11,970 nucleotides of DNA from an uncultured Clostridia bacterium (GTDB lineage Bacteria; Bacillota; Clostridia; TANB77; CAG-508), in contig CAKPKZ010000039.1 in the NCBI GenBank assembly GCA_934167435.1, positions 1-11,970 of the forward strand, written 5' to 3'. The position numbers and the translations under genes are program-made. This document shows positions 1 through 6,031 of the stretch, piece after piece. Below the pieces are notes generated by a model that searched no databases, had not been told where the DNA came from, and saw only the letters and a program-made list of their open reading frames with translations. How positions within the stretch are numbered: position 1 is the stretch's first letter; the number at the start of each line of letters is the position of its first letter.

Positions 1-19
1 ATCCCTGTCAGCTACACCA
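1..19 (+). tRNA. 3' end of a tRNA gene, cut by the window edge
   Basis: Bases 17-19 are an encoded CCA, 16 is the discriminator A, 9-15 (CAGCTAC) is the 3' acceptor strand, 4-8 (CCTGT) the 3' T-stem strand, and 1-3 (ATC) would be T-loop positions 58-60 with the conserved A58. The matching 5' acceptor should read GTAGCTG, but it lies outside the window, so the isotype and whether the gene is whole cannot be told. It is followed at once by a hairpin terminator. The integrase stop codon lies only 28 bp away, the usual layout for an element inserted at a tRNA 3' end. Confidence 0.7.
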
Positions 20-22
20 AAA

Positions 23-49
23 TGCACTTATTTATAAGTGTATTTTTTT
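23..49. terminator. Bidirectional terminator between tRNA and integrase gene
   Basis: An 8-bp stem (23-30 with 35-42, including one G-T pair) with loop TTTA is followed by seven T on the plus strand and preceded by four A. It can end the tRNA transcript on the plus strand and the integrase transcript on the minus strand. The last two T are part of the integrase stop codon. Confidence 0.75.
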
Positions 50-1517
50 AACTTGCTAATTTATTTTCCGGCCTAATGTCTTGTATTCTTATTTTTATTA
101 CATTGTTAAAATATTTATCATTTTCTGCAATAAGTTTTTGTAATTCAGGCTCACTATTTTGTTGTCTGTATAATTTCAACATTTCATTTCTCTTTCTTTC
201 TTCTGTAATGTGTATATAATATTTTCTTGTTGTGTCAAAATCAGCATGTCCCATAATAACATGTAATACTTCAGGAGGCATACCTAAAGTTGAGCATAGT
301 GTTGCAAATGAATGTCTTAAACCATATGTAGTAAGATGTTCTAAATTATATTTTTTTATAAATTGTGGCATTTTATTTGTTAAATTTTCAGAAACAAAAG
401 GTCTTCCATCTTGATTCAAGAATACATATTCATTTTCATCCCATTTTTTACCTAATTTTTGATATTCTGCCATTCTAGATGCTTTGATTTGTAATAATAC
501 TCTTTTTAGTCTAGGATGCATTGGTAAATCTCTGTAACTTTCGGCAGTTTTTAATTCTCCATCTCCTCTTGCATGACCGATTTTATTCATATTTTCATCA
601 TATAAAATAGTATCTTTATAAGCATTATTGATATGTACAATATCCTTCTCAAAATCAATAGCACACCATTTAAAGCCACAAGCTTCCTCTGGCCTTGCTC
701 CTGTCAAAAGTATAGATTCAAATAGATATACCCATTGTCTTTTATCTTTTTCAAATACATCTAACCAGATTTCTTGCCTATCTTGTTCCAAATGTTCTAT
801 TTCAATTCCTAATGATTTCTTATCGCTAATAATTTCAATCTTTTCTGCTGGATTATCTGCTCTTAATTTTTCTTTTATAACAAGATCTAATGACAATTTT
901 AAAACAAGCCTAATATCCTTTAAATATTTGGGTGAATAGTCTAATGTATCAAAATGTTCTTGTATCTGTTCTTGTGTAATAGTTGTAGCATCAAAATTAC
1001 CGAAATATGGTAATACTTGTATTTTTGCAGTTCTCCAATAATATGTGACTGTCTTTGGACTTATTTTTTTCTTCTTTTTTACACCATTAGACTCTGACTG
1101 CTTCTTTTTTTGCTTTATCATTTTTTCAACATATAATGAAATAGGATATTTTATTTCATCTTTTTTATTTTCTCTGTTCCCATTTGCTTTTAGCTGATTA
1201 TTTCTTACACATTCCATATATTCGTCAAATTTATTTAATTCTATTTGACACTCTGGGCTAAAAACTTGGACATTAGCGAATTCCTTGTTTTTCTGTAATT
1301 CAATATATTTAAGAAGAATTGCTTCAGCTAGTCTTTTTCGTGCAACTTCTTCATTAGCTCCATACTTTGAAATTCTAGGGTTCGGCACACCTTTAATATT
1401 TAGTTGAAGAGTAACACGAGCCTCCTTTCCATTTTTCTTATTTCTAATACTAACTTGTCCTTTTGGTACTCTTTCTTTTTTTATTTTTGCTCTTGTTTGA
1501 CTTCTTATTTTTTCCAT
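48..1517 (-). CDS. int: Tyrosine recombinase (phage/ICE-type integrase)
   Basis: Site-specific recombinase that would integrate and excise the island. An N-terminal basic arm-binding-like part (about 1-75) is followed by a SAM-like core-binding domain (about 122-225) and a catalytic domain (about 245-440). Visible catalytic positions are R275 (TGARPEE), K323 in the beta hairpin, R401-H402 (GLRHSFAT), H424 (MGHADFDTT) and the likely nucleophile Y434 (YYIH). The usual HxxR histidine is replaced by Y398. The start was set at the sixth in-frame codon of the open frame: a GGAAGGAG ribosome site at 1523-1530 lies 5 bp before the ATG at 1517 and would be inside the gene if the upstream ATG at 1532 were used. 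About 489 aa, a normal length for this family. The C-terminal tail of about 50 residues past the tyrosine is charged. It lies downstream of the xis-like gene and ends in the terminator next to the tRNA. Confidence 0.92.
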   Translation of the reverse strand: MEKIRSQTRAKIKKERVPKGQVSIRNKKNGKEARVTLQLNIKGVPNPRISKYGANEEVARKRLAEAILLKYIELQKNKEFANVQVFSPECQIELNKFDEYMECVRNNQLKANGNRENKKDEIKYPISLYVEKMIKQKKKQSESNGVKKKKKISPKTVTYYWRTAKIQVLPYFGNFDATTITQEQIQEHFDTLDYSPKYLKDIRLVLKLSLDLVIKEKLRADNPAEKIEIISDKKSLGIEIEHLEQDRQEIWLDVFEKDKRQWVYLFESILLTGARPEEACGFKWCAIDFEKDIVHINNAYKDTILYDENMNKIGHARGDGELKTAESYRDLPMHPRLKRVLLQIKASRMAEYQKLGKKWDENEYVFLNQDGRPFVSENLTNKMPQFIKKYNLEHLTTYGLRHSFATLCSTLGMPPEVLHVIMGHADFDTTRKYYIHITEERKRNEMLKLYRQQNSEPELQKLIAENDKYFNNVIKIRIQDIRPENKLAS

Positions 1518-1567
1518 TTTTGCTCCTTCCATAAAAAAGGCATAATAAAAGCAAACAAATTTAAGTT

Positions 1568-1585
1568 AATAAGTCTATTAAATTT
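1568..1585. promoter_or_regulatory. Dyad site upstream of int, repeated at the right end of the island
   Basis: These 18 bases recur perfectly, in inverted orientation, at 7908-7925. Their 12-base core AAGTCTATTAAA also occurs at 1972-1983. Here the site sits in a 16-bp dyad (TTAATA, AGTC, TATTAA; 1567-1582) about 50 bp upstream of the int start, in the gap between xis and int. It is a good candidate for an Int/Xis arm site or a repressor operator. The binding protein is unknown. Confidence 0.5.
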
Positions 1586-1631
1586 GCTTATATTTTAATA
1601 TATTATTTATATAAAAATCAACGGTCGAAAC

Positions 1632-1832
1632 TTAATAAGTATATTTGCCGTAATTGTTAGAAAACCATTTAGGTAAAGCCTCTTTGTCTATAATAATTTT
1701 CCTTTTTAACTTTATTGCTGGGAATCCATCCATTTTTACGAATTCCAGCATAGTGTTTCTTCCAACACCCAATAATTTTGCTGCTTCGTCTACTGTAACA
1801 CTTAATCTATCATTGTTATCCAATATTATCAC
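1632..1832 (-). CDS. xis: Excisionase-like helix-turn-helix protein
   Basis: Small MerR/excisionase-type DNA-binding protein, up to 66 aa. The HTH is visible as VTVDEAAKLLGVGRNTMLEFV (split at residues 12-32), then a wing-like stretch PAIKLKRKIIIDKEALPKWF. Such proteins bend DNA at attachment sites and steer the integrase toward excision. The open frame begins with GTG at 1832, but the AAAAGGA ribosome site lies only about 1 base before it. The in-frame TTG at 1823, about 10 bases from that site, may be the true start and would give 63 aa. It lies about 115 bp upstream of int on the same strand, a classic xis-int order. Confidence 0.8.
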   Translation of the reverse strand: MIILDNNDRLSVTVDEAAKLLGVGRNTMLEFVKMDGFPAIKLKRKIIIDKEALPKWFSNNYGKYTY

Positions 1833-1899
1833 ATCCTTTTTCCCTAACTTCTTAATTTCTAATTACTTTAATTTTAGTATTCAAAGAGATACTTTATCT

Positions 1900-1986
1900 T
1901 TATCCAGAATCGGCTTTGATTATTTTGGTTAATTTTTTGTCTACACTATTTGAATATAACAATTCTATTAGAAGTCTATTAAACAT
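1900..1986 (-). CDS. 28-aa small protein or leader peptide upstream of xis
   Basis: A 29-codon frame (peptide begins MFNRLLIELLYS and ends KADSG) follows a strong AAAGGAGG ribosome site 8 bases before its ATG at 1986. A hairpin (2022-2044) lies just upstream. The stop codon is about 68 bp before the xis start, so it could be co-transcribed with xis and int. The first codons overlap one copy of the repeated AAGTCTATTAAA motif (1972-1983). No family is recognised. The ribosome site is as good as those of the established genes here, but a frame this short can also occur by chance. Confidence 0.5.
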   Translation of the reverse strand: MFNRLLIELLYSNSVDKKLTKIIKADSG

Positions 1987-2021
1987 TCTAAATGCCTCCT
2001 TTCTATTAAAATGTATAAAGA

Positions 2022-2044
2022 CAGATAAGAGCTTGTCTTATCTG
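2022..2044 (-). promoter_or_regulatory. Hairpin in the leader of the 28-aa ORF
   Basis: A perfect 9-bp inverted repeat (CAGATAAGA and TCTTATCTG) with a 5-base loop lies about 35 bp upstream of the 28-aa ORF. No T-tract follows, so it is not a plain terminator. It could be an operator dyad or a leader RNA structure controlling the xis/int transcript. A TATAAT-like element lies further upstream (about 2084-2089 on the minus strand) but has no convincing -35. Confidence 0.4.
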
Positions 2045-2163
2045 CCTTATGAATTAATGATTTCTTTATAATAAGCCCTCTATTATATATAAATGTGATT
2101 ACTTATAAAAAAATCTACCCAAAATATAATTTTTTTAATTAAACTTTCTTACAGCCAAAAAAT

Positions 2164-2499
2164 TCAACTGTAATTTTCTTTAAATTCCTTTTTAAGTGTT
2201 TTTTCTATTTCAGCTATATTCTTATTTTGTATTTTAAACATTTCGTCTATATCAAGCATACAATTCCATCCAGGTGCAATAACTATGTCTAAACACATAT
2301 TAATTTGTTCTTTACTTAAACCAAAGTATTTAAGCGTAGTACAAAAATATACTGAAAAGAAATATATAAAACACCAATCATTTAAATTAAATTCTTTTAT
2401 TTTTTCAAACTTCCCTTCTGTAAGTATATTAGAAATTAATTTATTAAAATCCTGTTTTCCTTGTTTTTGCATTAAGTATGTAAAATAATAATTATTCAT
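2164..2499 (-). CDS. Hypothetical protein, 111 aa
   Basis: No family is recognised. A strong GGGAGGG ribosome site lies 7 bases before the ATG, so the gene is probably real. The protein is rich in aromatic residues and lysine. Its middle (about residues 40-60, NLNDWCFIYFFSVYFC) is hydrophobic with four aromatics in a row of eight, and it could be a buried helix or a single membrane segment. The C-terminal 25 residues are highly charged (KNIAEIEKTLKKEFKE) and look helical. It lies downstream of the glycosylase-fold gene, separated by a strong terminator, so it may be a separate unit of cargo. It could be a small phage-related or immunity-type protein, but nothing in the sequence decides this. 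Confidence 0.7.
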   Translation of the reverse strand: MNNYYFTYLMQKQGKQDFNKLISNILTEGKFEKIKEFNLNDWCFIYFFSVYFCTTLKYFGLSKEQINMCLDIVIAPGWNCMLDIDEMFKIQNKNIAEIEKTLKKEFKENYS

Positions 2500-2632
2500 A
2501 TGTTTTCCCTCCCTTCAATACTAATTTTATATAAATTATTTTAAAAAGGGAATGCTCGAAAATGAAAAAAATAAATTCTTTCTAGCCATTGAAGGTGAAT
2601 GCTTTGATAAGAGTTTTAATTTTTTGAAAAGC

Positions 2633-2656
2633 AAAAAACACCTTAATTGGTGTTTT
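2633..2656 (-). terminator. Terminator after the glycosylase-fold gene
   Basis: An 8-bp perfect stem (AAAACACC with GGTGTTTT) with a 6-base loop is followed on the minus strand by six T (2633-2638). It lies about 70 bp past the stop of the gene ending at 2723. The plus-strand side also has T-rich sequence after the stem. Confidence 0.75.
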
Positions 2657-2722
2657 AATTTTTTTAATAAATTGTAACTTATTCTTTTGATATTATTTTT
2701 TAGCTTTTTTTCAAAAAGCATC

Positions 2723-3376
2723 TTACATTCCATATTTTTCTTTTATATAAAGAATATCTTCTATTGATTTATCTATATTAAATCTTCCATTTCCAACAGG
2801 ATAAAATACTGAATAGCAATTGTATTTTTTTCCATTAATATCTTTTTTAAATACTTTTTTTCTGCATTGGGATACAGATATTTTTTCATTTAGAAAGACC
2901 GAACTTACTTGATTTCCAAATAAAATAACAACTTTAGGATTTATAATTTCTATCTCCTTTTCTAACAAACATAAATATTCCTTATAAATGCTATCAGGTA
3001 ATTCTCTTGCATCAACTTGTGTACATTTTCCTAAATTAGTAATAAAATATTTATTTTTTTTTACATTGTCATAAACTTCGTTTGCAAATTTTTCTGTCCA
3101 TTCATTCCCTTTGATACTTTTAATCTTATTATAGATATTTTCATCTAATAATCCTAATTTATTAAATAGATTCCATATATTTTTAGTTCCTATCCATGGA
3201 GCTTTTAGCCCTTTCCAATCTTTTGAAGCAGCAATATTTCTTTTGGTGGGGTTCATAAACACAAAACATATTTCTGGATTTTTATCACATCCACCATTAT
3301 AAATTGAATCTAATTCTTTAGCCCCATATTTTAATTGTAACTCATCATAATATTTTTTTAGTTCTTCCAAATTCAT
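2723..3376 (-). CDS. Uracil-DNA glycosylase-superfamily protein
   Basis: Probable base-excision enzyme of the UDG fold, about 217 aa. Motif 1 is FVFMNPT (residues 38-44), closer to the INP of the MUG/TDG branch than to the GEAPG of family 4. TNLGKC (113-118) and PKVVILFGNQ (147-156) align with the family-4 TNxVKC and PKVIVxLG segments. The usual C-terminal HPS is replaced by YPVGNGR (192-198). Cysteines 118 and 136 sit about where two Fe-S ligands of family 4 lie, and C30 and C37 could supply the other pair (inference). The ATG at 3376 was chosen because GGAGG at 3384-3388 is 7 bases upstream; the longer frame from 3397 would place that site inside the gene. Housekeeping UDG is unlikely given the altered motifs and the island setting. 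A role against modified foreign DNA is possible but unproven. Confidence 0.75.
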   Translation of the reverse strand: MNLEELKKYYDELQLKYGAKELDSIYNGGCDKNPEICFVFMNPTKRNIAASKDWKGLKAPWIGTKNIWNLFNKLGLLDENIYNKIKSIKGNEWTEKFANEVYDNVKKNKYFITNLGKCTQVDARELPDSIYKEYLCLLEKEIEIINPKVVILFGNQVSSVFLNEKISVSQCRKKVFKKDINGKKYNCYSVFYPVGNGRFNIDKSIEDILYIKEKYGM

Positions 3377-3437
3377 CATATTTCCTCCATTATCCATATA
3401 TCAGTTTTTTCTGAAAATTACTATTTTATTTTTTCAT

Positions 3438-3466
3438 ATATTATCATAAAAACAAATAACATTCAA
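3438..3466 (-). promoter_or_regulatory. Predicted promoter of the glycosylase-fold gene
   Basis: On the minus strand TTGAAT (3461-3466) is followed after 17 bp by TAATAT (3438-3443), with a TG one base before the -10 (extended -10). The start site would be about 55 bp before the ATG at 3376. Confidence 0.5.
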
Positions 3467-3626
3467 CTAAAAATAGAATATCATTATAGCTACTAAAATC
3501 TTATTCTACTGTATTCATATTTAAATATAAAATTATCAAATTAATTCCTTCATTACCGTTTGAAAAATAGTTTAACTTAATTATTTTCAAAACTAGTCTA
3601 TAAATTCAAAAAAACTGTATAGGTTT

Positions 3627-3661
3627 GTAGGATAGGTGACACTACCGTGTCATCTACCTAC
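3627..3661. repeat. GC-rich 15-bp inverted repeat in a gene-free stretch
   Basis: Arms 3627-3642 and 3647-3661 pair over 15 bp with one bulged A (3632), one G-T pair and the loop TACC. The stretch is about half G+C inside DNA that is otherwise mostly A and T. No T-tract follows, so it is not a usual terminator. It lies in the long gap between the AlbA_2 gene and the glycosylase gene, next to repeat copy R1. Possible roles are an RNA structure, an operator, or an end or scar of a small mobile element. Confidence 0.65.
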
Positions 3662-3676
3662 CTGCACTACTTTAAC

Positions 3677-3805
3677 TAGCATTTCTATCTTCAAAAAGCA
3701 TTTAAAAATCAGCATTTCTTTGTTTTTGAACATAGCATTTTTTTTAACATAAAAGATTACATTAATAAGGCTATTTTTGCATACTATATTTTTTAAAAGT
3801 CACTT
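3677..3805. repeat. Dispersed non-coding repeat, copy R1
   Basis: Matches copy R2 at 7628-7755 in the same orientation. The first 67 bases (3677-3743) align without gaps at 54 of 67 positions, and 11 of the 13 differences are transitions. The rest aligns more loosely up to a shared AAAxTCACTT end. Inside R1 the heptamer AGCATTT occurs four times (3678, 3697, 3711, 3734). It lies about 300-430 bp upstream of the glycosylase-fold gene, on the side of that gene's promoter. No reading frame is kept between the copies. Confidence 0.65.
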
Positions 3806-3880
3806 AATTTTTATTTCGTAAAATATATATTTCTGTGTATTATTTTCAAAATATTCTTCTTTATTATCAAAAATAACACA

Positions 3881-3911
3881 TAAAAAACATTGGAAAAACC
3901 AATGTTTTTTA
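3881..3911. terminator. Strong terminator downstream of the AlbA_2 gene
   Basis: A perfect 13-bp stem (3881-3893 with 3899-3911) with loop AAAAA carries six A on one side and six T on the other, so it can work in both directions. It probably ends the minus-strand transcript of the gene stopping at 4117 after it passes through the tandem repeats. Confidence 0.75.
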
Positions 3912-3968
3912 CGAATTAAATACAATCATTTAAATGTTTTATTTATTTTCTATAAATTTTTGTAAGTT

Positions 3969-4110
3969 CTCTTTATATTTTTGTAATCTCTTTAGAATTC
4001 TTTAAATTCTCTTTAGATTTTTTGAATTCTCTTTAGAATTCTTTAAATTCTCTTTGGATTTTTTGCAATCTCTTTAGAATTCTTTAAATTCTCTTTAGAA
4101 TTTTTAATTT
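3969..4110. repeat. Seven tandem 19-21 bp repeats after the AlbA_2 gene
   Basis: Units start with CTCTTT at 3969, 3988, 4009, 4029, 4050, 4070 and 4091. Two unit types alternate: CTCTTTAGAATTCTTTAAATT (21 bases, split view: CTCTTTAGAA then TTCTTTAAATT) and a 20-base form with a TTTTTT centre, giving a 40-41 bp higher-order period. The array begins 7 bp after the stop codon of the gene ending at 4117. Unit length near two helical turns resembles iterons, but no replication gene is visible. It may instead bind a regulator or be a variable-length 3' untranslated region. Confidence 0.8.
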
Positions 4111-4116
4111 TTTTAA

Positions 4117-5775
4117 TTATTTTAATGTCCAAATTGGTTTAGTATCACTTCCAATATTTTTTATTTTATTTTTTTGTCTCAAACTGGTTAATAAATATTG
4201 AACTTTTTTATTTTTTTCACCATCTGAATAAGTTAGTGGTAATCGAGGGTAAATTAATTGATTTATTTCTTGTCTAGTAGCCTTTTTAAAATTAGTTAAA
4301 TAATCAATTATATAATCCCTATAAAAAGAATTAGCTAGGCCTTTATTATCCATATACTTTACTTTTTCACCAACAATTTCTGCTATATTGGACGAAACAT
4401 ATATTCTTGGATATCTTCCCTCAATAAGATTATCACTTTTTAAAAAATTACTTTGCTCTTTTGTTATAGAATATCCTTTTTGAACTCTATCCAATAATAC
4501 AACTTTTTCTATATTTAAATCCGTTTTCTCAAAAAGAATTCTAGTATAATTTTCATCAATTATTTTACCATACAAAGTAACCTTAACCGAATTATATTCA
4601 GATAAATCATAATCAGGCATTGGAAAATACTTAGCTTTTTGATTATTAAAAACCCTACGTATTCCACTTCCAACAGTATCAATCATATTTAAGTTAACCA
4701 TTGCAGTAGCTAAAAATGGATTTCTGTAATATGGTGATGAAAAACCATCCTTTAGTACATTTTCTACACTTTTTGGAATAAAATATCCCTGATTTGAAAA
4801 AATTAATTTATCTTTAAATTCCATTATATTTATTGGACCATTTACTCTATAATCTTGATGAACAATACAATTATTTATTAACTCACGCAAGGTAAAATTA
4901 TCATATTGATCTACTTCTTTTGGAAATAAAGAATTTTCTCCAATCATATATCTATATCTTAAATTTCTAATTTTTTTTCTAACATTTTCTACATTTAAAA
5001 TAAAAGGTATTCCAAAATGTTCATAATCTATTACATTGTTTTCATCATACAATTTCCAAGTTATTTTTGGATTATAATCGTCTAATAAATAGTCTTTTTC
5101 ATTTTTTCCCAATAGTAATAGTGCTGTTTTCGTTATTTTATCATTTATGGTTACTTTTGCCTTATTTAAAAAATCTTTATCTGATAAATTGTCTATTTCC
5201 TCCGCAACTTCTTTTCCTTGATGTTTTATCTTATACTGTTCACGAGCAACCTTAATAGCTTCTGGATCTAAATCATTAATGGTAGCCTTTTCAATTATTT
5301 TTCTAGTCCAATCATAATTAGCTGTTGCTTTTATTTGCTCAATTTTTCTAGTATCCAACGGTACTAAAGATTCTCCTGTTCTTCCATATGGATAGCCTTT
5401 CCAATTAATCGGCATTCCAACAGCAGCAGGAACTTGAAACATAATTACTCTACTTTCATGATAGTAAATTGAATAAACATCTAGAAATGAAATATTGTCT
5501 GTAGTATTATCTGAAATTTGTTTTTTAATATTATTAAAATTATTATCTATGCAATAATTTGTTCCTAAAACTTCATGTGTTTTATCATCAATACCAAAAA
5601 TAATCCATCCAAATTGTTTATTTTGCAATGTTGCTTCATTTGCCATCGCTGAAAAATATTTTCCTAATTTATCTGTATCAAAATTGTTTTCGGCTCTCTT
5701 AAATTCGATATATTCATTTTCTGGATTTTTTAATAATTCACGAAGAATATCAATTAATTCGTCTTCAGATTTCAT
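4117..5775 (-). CDS. AlbA_2 (Schlafen-like)/HATPase domain protein
   Basis: 552 aa, of the large group annotated as ATP-binding proteins or putative transcriptional regulators with an N-terminal AlbA_2 domain. The N domain shows EYIEFKRA (21-28), the SAMAN segment (42-46), GWIIFGIDD (56-64) and GTNY (71-74). A central GHKL-type ATPase (HATPase_c_4) is seen as RELINNCIVHQDY (297-309), KDKLIFSNQGYF (321-332) and RNPFLATAMVNL with TVGSGIRRVF (351-376). The last 65 residues look like a winged helix. A ribosome site GAGGTG lies 8 bases before the ATG. Known: this architecture is common in mobile elements, and AlbA_2 relatives include nucleases and defence proteins. Its exact role here is unknown. 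It follows the KAP gene on the same strand after about 255 bp, so it may share a transcript with it or have its own promoter. Confidence 0.88.
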   Translation of the reverse strand: MKSEDELIDILRELLKNPENEYIEFKRAENNFDTDKLGKYFSAMANEATLQNKQFGWIIFGIDDKTHEVLGTNYCIDNNFNNIKKQISDNTTDNISFLDVYSIYYHESRVIMFQVPAAVGMPINWKGYPYGRTGESLVPLDTRKIEQIKATANYDWTRKIIEKATINDLDPEAIKVAREQYKIKHQGKEVAEEIDNLSDKDFLNKAKVTINDKITKTALLLLGKNEKDYLLDDYNPKITWKLYDENNVIDYEHFGIPFILNVENVRKKIRNLRYRYMIGENSLFPKEVDQYDNFTLRELINNCIVHQDYRVNGPINIMEFKDKLIFSNQGYFIPKSVENVLKDGFSSPYYRNPFLATAMVNLNMIDTVGSGIRRVFNNQKAKYFPMPDYDLSEYNSVKVTLYGKIIDENYTRILFEKTDLNIEKVVLLDRVQKGYSITKEQSNFLKSDNLIEGRYPRIYVSSNIAEIVGEKVKYMDNKGLANSFYRDYIIDYLTNFKKATRQEINQLIYPRLPLTYSDGEKNKKVQYLLTSLRQKNKIKNIGSDTKPIWTLK

Positions 5776-6031
5776 CTAATACACACCTCACTTATAGTAT
5801 ATATTCTTTTAAAAAAATTACTCATTTCACATACAATATATCACACATCTCTCTATTTTACAACATAAATGATATATATCTTTTAATAGTAAATCTTGTT
5901 TTGCCATACTTTTTATTAATCTTTAAAAATTTTAGTTTTCATAAGTTTAAATAATATATATTCTGTCAATATAACAATCTAGTCTGTTTCTAATATTTTT
6001 CAAATTTTCTTGCATATTAGTAATTTTCTAA

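Noticed and set aside
628..939. Plus-strand open frames inside int, KAP and AlbA_2 genes (also 232-414, 1404-1598, 5067-5255, 6645-6899, 7243-7461)
   Set aside because: They are antisense shadows of clear genes, without ribosome sites or recognisable products.
2536..2733. 65-aa minus-strand open frame after the glycosylase gene
   Set aside because: It overlaps the end of the glycosylase gene, runs through the terminator hairpin at 2633-2656, has no ribosome site and a low-complexity product.
3398..3626. Possible small gene in the gap upstream of the glycosylase gene
   Set aside because: Only a 12-codon TTG frame with a ribosome-like site was found; the stretch otherwise holds the predicted promoter and a weak AT hairpin.
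3969..4110. CRISPR array
   Set aside because: The repeats are directly adjacent with no unique spacers, are only 19-21 bp long, and no cas gene is present.
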